Positions 27,301-32,100 of a stretch of 32,100 nt of DNA are shown piece after piece; within the stretch, counting starts at the first letter, position 1, and the number at the start of each line of letters is the position of its first letter. Position numbers and translations under genes: made by a program. The stretch lies in contig JAADGR010000409.1 in NCBI GenBank assembly GCA_013152225.1, positions 1 to 32,100 of the forward strand, in the 5' to 3' direction. The stretch comes from Calditrichota bacterium. GTDB taxonomy: Bacteria; Zhuqueibacterota; Zhuqueibacteria; Residuimicrobiales; Krinioviventaceae. Under the pieces are notes generated by a model, which worked only from the letters and a program-made list of their open reading frames with translations, was not told where the DNA came from and did no database searches.

Positions 27301-27701
27301 TATATTGGAATTCGGGACAAGACAGCGCGGTTTCGTTACAAATAAAGATCTCCTCAGACACAACAATTATAGCGCATTTTGGACTTCTTTCGGGGATTGA
27401 GGAAGCTTTTGGTAGCGTGCCGAAAAAATACGCACTGCTACAAAATTATCCGAATCCATTCAATATGGAAACGACAATTGCTTATCAGATACCCAAAAAT
27501 ACTCATGTTCGATTAGTGGTTTACAATGTTAGCGGCCAGGAAGTCGCGGTACTGGTAGACAAAAATGTGACGCCAGGCTTTTATGACATTCGCTGGAAGG
27601 GATTTGATAACCAAAATAGAGAATTGCCGTCCGGAGTTTATTGGTTTGTGCTTGATACCGCGCAAAAGAAATTGTATCGAAAAATGGTTTTGCTGCGGTG
27701 A
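24315..27701 (+). CDS. Secreted CRTAC1/ASPIC-type VCBS (FG-GAP) seven-motif propeller protein with three alternating PKD-like and InlB_B-like repeats and a T9SS type A sorting domain
   Basis: Seven D-x-D-x-DG-x-x-D motifs (DVNEDGLPD, DLDNDGDYD, DMEGDGDLD, DIDNDGDID, DVDNDGDLD, DLDNDGDLD, DIDNDGDLD). ASPIC/UnbV-like 'NWVNVKLESALGQAGAFGARVYVYP...QSSQGYLGQNDPILHFGVGNLSQVDVVVKFLDG'. PKD-like 'HRVEYQFDWGDSSLSVWGDSIQTHVFQKYGEYEIRARARCKIHPNVVSSWS'. C-terminus 'YALLQNYPNPFNMETTIAYQIPK...RKMVLLR*'. Confidence 0.88.
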   Translation: MKRLGTNFRAKKKAKAAVLMLLWGTTLIGNVENGLSQISITKRDTVGQNLNISSTALNDTLLSFSSIAKIAGIDSESTFGGHATIFADVNEDGLPDLYITYLFNGLMSDQFYLNYGDCKFREEAQSRGIDDPDGGSHGACFADLDNDGDYDLINGTTRDALGFPDMNNIFVNDGSGNFSDKTQSTDLILNKLPTRAVIAFDMEGDGDLDIFCVSNYLGSDDPPDEPNELYRNDGNLQFTTIDSNALKFAPAGQGATATDIDNDGDIDIIAGNRTGPLNILINDGRGNFELIAPDSIGIFHERGECATTADVDNDGDLDLLLTGFDTGYLYLNDSTGVFSFHQTFSSVDGYMGGFADLDNDGDLDIVFAGDDVCYLNDGKGNFEAGPQIPVDGINDPRSISFADIDNDGDLDFAVGCKRSLSLLIRNNLKYGNWVNVKLESALGQAGAFGARVYVYPIGLRGKNFIMMQEAQSSQGYLGQNDPILHFGVGNLSQVDVVVKFLDGRIVEKNLVAVNQTIFVKPELDTTEVISPPKKPTVQGDFLAGTEVIANTDSAKSNRNHRVEYQFDWGDSSLSVWGDSIQTHVFQKYGEYEIRARARCKIHPNVVSSWSEPSLVTIVGLNCHVSVQPQGAGQVIKTPLKEEYAFGDSLILIAEPDSGFDFVGWDGDTSATVNPLTMVLTHDFDVAAIFSLITETITVPNKLVCQDSTILGKNIHFTTGGAISNLDHEVEYQFDWGDSTFSEWVDSSGTHIYASVGNFQVKSRARCRVHHSVISDWSSGRSVSVRSLKIFVQIIPDSAGSVQVFPEIENYAFHDSVTLIAVPGNEMQFSRWTGDIEGDDPEIKVVLSKDLHVQCRFEKITEVLTAPELIQGSRFLYRKQSGTFVAKSARSNLKHPLEYQFDWGDGNLSYWGDSVQTRTYYENGISAVRCRVRCGLHRNVLSDWSDSLTVQVRGCKISKKIIPQRAGVIDILPEEEDYDFDEPINISAHPAPNFKFLYWNSGQDSAVSLQIKISSDTTIIAHFGLLSGIEEAFGSVPKKYALLQNYPNPFNMETTIAYQIPKNTHVRLVVYNVSGQEVAVLVDKNVTPGFYDIRWKGFDNQNRELPSGVYWFVLDTAQKKLYRKMVLLR
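25918..27375 (+). repeat. Three units of [PKD-like 'WGD' domain + InlB_B-like beta-strand repeat]
   Basis: PKD-like at ~25918-26172, ~26400-26670 and ~26910-27170 ('EYQFDWGDxxxSxWxDSxxTHxY...VRxRARCxxHxxVxSDWS'). InlB_B-like at ~26176-26385, ~26672-26885 and ~27172-27375 ('PxxAGxVxxxPxxExYxFxDSxxLxAxPxxxFxFxxWxGDxxxxxxxxxxxLxxDxxVxAxF'). Confidence 0.75.
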
Positions 27702-27801
27702 TTTATATGATTGATTTAAGATAAAAGAGTTTTAGTTGCCAAAGAAAAAAAATCCTAAATATTGATTATAGTTTTGAAAAATTTTTATAAATGAGGGTGT
27801 C

Positions 27802-30642
27802 ATGAAAGCAAAAATTAATTTGTGGTTGGCTTTGATCATTGTTTTTGTGGCTTTTATTCCCAAGCCAAGCTTTTCTGGTATTTCTTTTTTCGAAAAAGCC
27901 GTTGATTCGAATGCGGGTTCAATGTTTTCTGTTGATGTGGCGGATATGGATGGTGATGGAGATCTTGATGTAATTGCAGGGGGGCAAACAGGAAATTTAA
28001 ATATATATATTAATAATGGCACAGGAGTTTTTTCAAAGAAAGCTATAGAACGCAACTTCGGCGCTATTTGGTCTGTTGAAGCATTTGATGTCGACCGGGA
28101 CGGAAAAATGGATATTATAGGTGCCGTTACTCGCGAAAATAAAATAGTCTGGTGGAGAAATAGCGGGGGTAATAATTTTTATAAAATAATTATTGACGAT
28201 GCTATGGAGAGTGCCGAAGATATTGCAGCCGGAGATCTTGATGGCGATGGTGATATAGATTTAGTAGGTATTGGGTGGAATGATACAACGCCATGTCGTT
28301 GGTATGAAAATAGAGGCAGTGAGCATTTTACTATGCATGTTTTAGATTATGGCTTTATTTTAGCTCATTTTGTCGCTGTTGCCGATTTTAATAATGATGG
28401 AGATCTGGATATTGTCATTGCCAATGGTGAAGGCATAAGTTGGTGGCGTAATAATGGAAGTGGTTTATTTTCTAAAAAGACAATAACAAATAAATTTTCA
28501 GGGGCCTATTGTGCACAACCAGCGGATTTGGATAAAGATGGTTATATGGATGTTATCGGTGCAGCTCATAATATTAATACTGTTGCCTGGTTTAGAAATT
28601 CTGGTAGCGGCAATTTTTCAGAGCATGTCTTAACTAATAGTTTTCCTAATACACATGATGCATTTGTCGGAGATTTGGACAGTGATGGAGATTTAGATTT
28701 TGTAGCAGCATCTCGCGATTTAAATGGAGTTGCTTGGTTTGAAAATAATGGCAGCCAGTCATTCGTTGAGCATATAATTAGCACAAATGTTCCACAGGCA
28801 CAAACAGTTTGTCTTGGAGATTTGGATGGAGATGGTGATTTGGATGTTGTTAGCGAAGCGAGAACGGGAGACCAAGTTTTTTGGTGGGAAAATCGATCTG
28901 GATCTGTTGAAGTTATTAGTGTGCCAGATCTCCCAACAGGCCCGGACACAGGAATTGTGAGCGAAGCTCTTAGTTTTTCTACTGGCGGAGCCCACAGCAA
29001 TCTGGGGCATAACATAGAATATCAGTTCGATTGGGGAGATGGAAATTTTTCTAATTGGGGAAATACAACAGGGTCTCACAGTTACAGTGCTGCTGGGAGT
29101 TATGCGGTGAAAGCAAGGGCCAGATGCGCGACTCACACAAGTAAAGTTTCAAATTGGTCATCAGCACACAATGTTACTATCAGTGAGGAAACAGTATCTA
29201 CGCCGAACAAACCATCAGGCCCGACAGCAGGGGTGGTTGGCGAAAGTTTAATTTATTCAACCGGAGGCGCTACTTCTAATTTAGGCCATGACGTTGAATA
29301 TAAATTTGATTGGGGCGATGGAAATTCATCGAATTGGGGAGCCGCGAGTCATTCGCATCAATATACAGTGACTGGCACATACAATATTCGTGCTCGCGCG
29401 CGTTGTCAGACGCACACAAGTGTTGTTTCTGGCTGGTCTTCTGCGCTGGCAGTTACAATCAATCCGCGAACTTATCAGGTCGGCGGCGCTGTAACATATT
29501 ATTCTGGCGGCGATCCGATCCCCAATGCGACTATAAATGTAACAGGTGCTGTGAATAATCAATTTGATACTGATGGCGATGGAGGATTTTCTTTTTCGAC
29601 CGAAGAGAATTCTGATCTTGTTCTAACGCCAAGGAAAACAAAAAGTTCGGACATCGGACATTTGACGATTTCCATGTACGATGCGGCTTTGACGGCACAA
29701 GCGGCTTTAGATTTAATTAATTTAACTGATGAGCAAACAATTGCTGCGGATGCCGATCAAGACGGGATTTTATACACTTTTGATGCGGCACTAATCGCTC
29801 AATATGCTGTAGGTTTCGAGTCGCCAGTCTCGTCCCACGTTGCAGAATGGCGTTTTTCTCCTGAAAACAGGTCGATTACTAATGTTCAGAGCGACAAGAC
29901 GGGACAGGATTTTAGCGCAATCGTGATCGGAGACGTTGATGGCGGATGGACGCCATCGACTGGTTTAACCAAACCCTTCACCAATGCGAGTGGCGAAAAC
30001 TATTTCGTAAATGTCGATGAAAGTGCAAGTGACGTCATCGTCAAAATTGGCTTGCGCTCAAATGTAAGCGTACTTTCTTGTGATCTGGATTTCAAATTTG
30101 ATCCTGAAAATGAGGATTTTCTGTCATTTGAGGTGGCAAAGAATGCAGATAATTTCCAGGTTTTTCAGCATACGGAACTGGGACGCATTCGCATCGGATT
30201 TTTTGCGTTAGAAGAGAAGAATTTTCAAGGTGATTTTGTTCGATTGCATTTTAAAAAGAAAAATCAGTACATCGCCGAAAAAATGGAATTGAAGAAATTG
30301 CAAATAAATAATTTAGTCTTGGCGGAAAATAGAATTCTGGGGCAAATCGACCCCGCTGCTGTGGAGAGTTATGTTCTAAAACAGAATTTTCCCAATCCAT
30401 TCAATTCATCGACAGTCATCCGGTATTCAATTTTTGAGGATGGGTTTACCACCTTGCTAGTTTACAATGTTTTTGGGCAAAGGGTAAAAATTTTGGTGAG
30501 AGGTTTTAAAGAAAAAGGCAATTATCAGATTGACTGGGATGGCGTGGACGACTCCGGCCGGAAAGTAAGTGGCGGAGTGTATTTTTATCAATTGAGTGTT
30601 AACAATTTTAAATCAACGAGAAAAATGCTAATAATCGAATAG
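27802..30642 (+). CDS. Secreted VCBS (FG-GAP) seven-motif propeller protein with two PKD-like repeats, dockerin-like and cohesin-like modules and T9SS type A sorting domain
   Basis: Signal peptide 'MKAKINLWLALIIVFVAFIPKPSFS'. Motifs DMDGDGDLD, DVDRDGKMD, DLDGDGDID, DFNNDGDLD, DLDKDGYMD, DLDSDGDLD, DLDGDGDLD. 'HNIEYQFDWGDGNFSNWGNTTGSHSYSAAGSYAVKARARCATHTSKVSNWS' (x2 variants). C-terminus 'YVLKQNFPNPFNSSTVIRYSIFEDG...RKMLIIE*'. RBS GAGGGTG. Confidence 0.88.
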   Translation: MKAKINLWLALIIVFVAFIPKPSFSGISFFEKAVDSNAGSMFSVDVADMDGDGDLDVIAGGQTGNLNIYINNGTGVFSKKAIERNFGAIWSVEAFDVDRDGKMDIIGAVTRENKIVWWRNSGGNNFYKIIIDDAMESAEDIAAGDLDGDGDIDLVGIGWNDTTPCRWYENRGSEHFTMHVLDYGFILAHFVAVADFNNDGDLDIVIANGEGISWWRNNGSGLFSKKTITNKFSGAYCAQPADLDKDGYMDVIGAAHNINTVAWFRNSGSGNFSEHVLTNSFPNTHDAFVGDLDSDGDLDFVAASRDLNGVAWFENNGSQSFVEHIISTNVPQAQTVCLGDLDGDGDLDVVSEARTGDQVFWWENRSGSVEVISVPDLPTGPDTGIVSEALSFSTGGAHSNLGHNIEYQFDWGDGNFSNWGNTTGSHSYSAAGSYAVKARARCATHTSKVSNWSSAHNVTISEETVSTPNKPSGPTAGVVGESLIYSTGGATSNLGHDVEYKFDWGDGNSSNWGAASHSHQYTVTGTYNIRARARCQTHTSVVSGWSSALAVTINPRTYQVGGAVTYYSGGDPIPNATINVTGAVNNQFDTDGDGGFSFSTEENSDLVLTPRKTKSSDIGHLTISMYDAALTAQAALDLINLTDEQTIAADADQDGILYTFDAALIAQYAVGFESPVSSHVAEWRFSPENRSITNVQSDKTGQDFSAIVIGDVDGGWTPSTGLTKPFTNASGENYFVNVDESASDVIVKIGLRSNVSVLSCDLDFKFDPENEDFLSFEVAKNADNFQVFQHTELGRIRIGFFALEEKNFQGDFVRLHFKKKNQYIAEKMELKKLQINNLVLAENRILGQIDPAAVESYVLKQNFPNPFNSSTVIRYSIFEDGFTTLLVYNVFGQRVKILVRGFKEKGNYQIDWDGVDDSGRKVSGGVYFYQLSVNNFKSTRKMLIIE
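29644..29820 (+). other. Dockerin-like module nested inside a CnaB/CarboxypepD_reg-like domain (~29470-29955)
   Basis: 'SSDIGHLTISMYDAALTAQAALDLINLTDEQTIAADADQDGILYTFDAALIAQYAVGFE', flanked by 'YQVGGAVTYYSGGDPIPNATINVTG...LVLTPRKT' and 'WRFSPENRSITNVQSDKTGQDFSAIVIGDVDGGWTPS'. Confidence 0.75.
30001..30350 (+). other. Cohesin-like beta-sandwich module (divergent)
   Basis: 'YFVNVDESASDVIVKIGLRSNVSVLSCDLDFKFDPENEDFLSFEVAKNADNFQVFQHTELGRIRIGFFALEEKNFQGDFVRLHFKKKNQ', at the same position as the cohesin-like modules of the other two cassettes. Confidence 0.45.
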
Positions 30643-30658
30643 TTAAGGGAAACGGAAG

Positions 30659-32100
30659 ATGAAACGGATCACCTCTTGGGTTTTGACAACTTTGTTGATT
30701 TTGGGATTTGCAGCGATGGCATACAGCCAGGTCAATGTTTCAATTCCAAACAGTTCGGGGGACAAAGGGACAACAATTTCGATACCGGTCAACGTAAGCG
30801 ATTTAACAGGGTTGGGAATCATTTCTTACCAGTTTACAGTCACTTTTGACGAAAATATTTTAGACGCGACAGGCGTGACGACAGGCGGAACATTGTCTGA
30901 AGCTAGCGGATGGACTGTGATTCCAAATACTAATGCGGATGGCAAAATTACTGTTGGAGGATTTGGATTTTCCGACATGGCAGGAAGCGGAGTTCTGGTT
31001 TATTTGAATTTTACTGTCATGGGTAATCCGACTCAAACGACAGGTCTGGATTTTTCTGAGTTTGTATTTAATGGCGGAACGCCTACGGCCAATACAACAG
31101 GCGGGACTTTTACGGTAACGGGAACTTTGATCAATATTACCGTGACAACGGATGTTGGTGTAGGGACGACAGTTTACGTCGATGGTGTCCAAAAAAACGC
31201 GCCTTATTCAACACAATGGTACTCGAATACATCTCACACGATCAGTGTGGACCAAGAACAAAGCGGTGGGAGCGGGATAAAATACATTTACAATTCATGG
31301 AGTAATGGCGGCTCGCGTACGCAAACCGTTACACCTACTACGTCCAAGACGTATACGGCAAATTTAGACACAAAATATTATTTGACAGTTACTTCCGATC
31401 ATGATTCACCTCAAGGAGAGGGTTGGTATGATGCAGGAGCGACAGCAAATTTTAGCGTAACTTCCCCTGCGGAAGAGTCAGGCGGATCACGCTATCGATT
31501 CACACAATGGAGCGGGGATTACTCCAGTTCAAGCACATCGGGATCCATTACAATGAACGCGCCAAAGGGGATAGTCGCAAATTGGCAGCGGCAGTACTAT
31601 TTGACTACGGCTGTGAGCCCTTCAGGGAGTGGAACAGTATCTCCTAACCCGCCAGGTGATTGGTACGATAGTGGCACAAATGCATCGGTTGAAGCGACTG
31701 CTTCATCGGGCTATCTTTTCAAAAATTGGACAGGAGATTTGAGTGGTTCCCAAAATCCGACTCATATTTCAATGAACAGCGCAAAAAGCGTTACCGCCAA
31801 TTTTAGTCATATCGTTGAAGTAACTGTTCGGACAAATCCTGTAGGCTTGGATTTTACTGTTGATGGCAGCGCATATAGCTCAACGCAAACTTTTAATTGG
31901 GCCGAGGGAAGCGAGCATACGCTATCGGTTGATTCCCCGCAAAACGGAGCGACCGGGGTACGTTATCTGTACAGTTCCTGGAGTGACGGCGGCTCGCAAA
32001 CACATTCCTATACAGCCCCTGGTTCCAATCAGACAGTTACAGCGAATTTCACGACGCAGTATTATTTAACAGTAAACTCGAGTCACGACTCGCCTCAGGG
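30659..32100 (+). CDS. Secreted cohesin-domain protein followed by bacterial repeat (InlB_B/List-Bact-like) domains; 3' end beyond the window, absent from the ORF track
   Basis: Manual translation: signal peptide 'MKRITSWVLTTLLILGFAAMAYSQ'. Cohesin 'VNVSIPNSSGDKGTTISIPVNVSDLTGLGIISYQFTVTFDENILDATGVTTGGTLSEASGWTVIPNTNADGKITVGGFGFSDMAGSGVLVYLNFTVMG'. Then 'GGSRYRFTQWSGDYSSSSTSGSITMNAPKGIVANW...YYLTTAVSPSGSGTVSPNPPGDWYDSGTNASVEATASSGYLFKNWTGDLSGSQNPTHISMNSAKSVTANF'. No in-frame stop to 32100. Confidence 0.88.
   Translation, partial: MKRITSWVLTTLLILGFAAMAYSQVNVSIPNSSGDKGTTISIPVNVSDLTGLGIISYQFTVTFDENILDATGVTTGGTLSEASGWTVIPNTNADGKITVGGFGFSDMAGSGVLVYLNFTVMGNPTQTTGLDFSEFVFNGGTPTANTTGGTFTVTGTLINITVTTDVGVGTTVYVDGVQKNAPYSTQWYSNTSHTISVDQEQSGGSGIKYIYNSWSNGGSRTQTVTPTTSKTYTANLDTKYYLTVTSDHDSPQGEGWYDAGATANFSVTSPAEESGGSRYRFTQWSGDYSSSSTSGSITMNAPKGIVANWQRQYYLTTAVSPSGSGTVSPNPPGDWYDSGTNASVEATASSGYLFKNWTGDLSGSQNPTHISMNSAKSVTANFSHIVEVTVRTNPVGLDFTVDGSAYSSTQTFNWAEGSEHTLSVDSPQNGATGVRYLYSSWSDGGSQTHSYTAPGSNQTVTANFTTQYYLTVNSSHDSPQ
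30731..31123 (+). other. Canonical cohesin-type domain directly after the signal peptide
   Basis: 'VSIPNSSGDKGTTISIPVNVSDLTGLGIISYQFTVTFDENILDATGV' matches the cohesin opening pattern (xxxGxxxxIPVxVxxxxGxxxxxFxxxYDxxxLxxxxV). Confidence 0.78.

Noticed and set aside
27769-27776. TAGTTTTG resembling the Bacteroidota -7 promoter element (TAnnTTTG) upstream of 27802
   Set aside because: No TTG element at the expected upstream spacing, and the host appears to use strong Shine-Dalgarno sites, so Bacteroidota-type promoter rules may not apply.
28566-29015. 149-aa antisense ORF and several other minus-strand ORFs under the large + strand genes
   Set aside because: They mirror the D-x-D-x-DG coding repeats on the sense strand (Ser/Pro/Lys-rich 'SKSPSPSKSP' translations); shadow ORFs.
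18628-32100. Calling this a true cellulosome
   Set aside because: The dockerins keep only one intact Ca2+ loop, three of the cohesin-like modules are divergent, and no multi-cohesin scaffoldin is visible in the window; left as a hypothesis in the findings.

Overview
The window looks like a bacterial chromosome segment of about 32 kb. The C-terminal 'QNYPNPFN...GxEVxxLV...GxYxxxWDGxxxxGxxVxSGxYxYxL...xxKMxxLx' sorting domains point to a T9SS-using lineage of the Calditrichota/KSB1/Ignavibacteria kind (taxonomy is inference). The left third (1-7.5 kb) holds envelope/exopolysaccharide genes: a sulfatase fragment, an ArnT/GT39-like membrane glycosyltransferase, a UPF0104/LPG-synthase-TM flippase-like protein, a FemAB-like acyltransferase, a GT2, a DUF2304 protein, and a polysaccharide deacetylase resembling those of exosortase-linked EPS loci. 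The right three quarters (7.6-32.1 kb) is a co-directional series of large secreted multi-domain proteins. These are a 2965-aa CE3-like SGNH esterase with lectin-like, FN3 and 13 Big_1-like repeats, a PL11-like propeller protein, a DNRLRE/CBM96-like binding protein, a GH2 hydrolase, two seven-propeller-motif (VCBS/FG-GAP) proteins with PKD-like repeats, and a right-truncated cohesin protein absent from the ORF track. Five of the seven end in a T9SS type A-like sorting domain. The most interesting signals are: (i) a repeated C-terminal cassette in which a dockerin-like module sits inside a CnaB/CarboxypepD_reg-like Ig fold, followed by a cohesin-like module and the T9SS sorting domain, with a separate cohesin-bearing secreted protein at the end of the series; (ii) a CBM6-like module present complete but nested in an Ig repeat of the giant protein, and present as complementary halves in two adjacent genes; (iii) a sharp base-composition change inside the GH2 gene at the junction between catalytic region and cassette. 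All family assignments come from motifs read by eye and were not searched.
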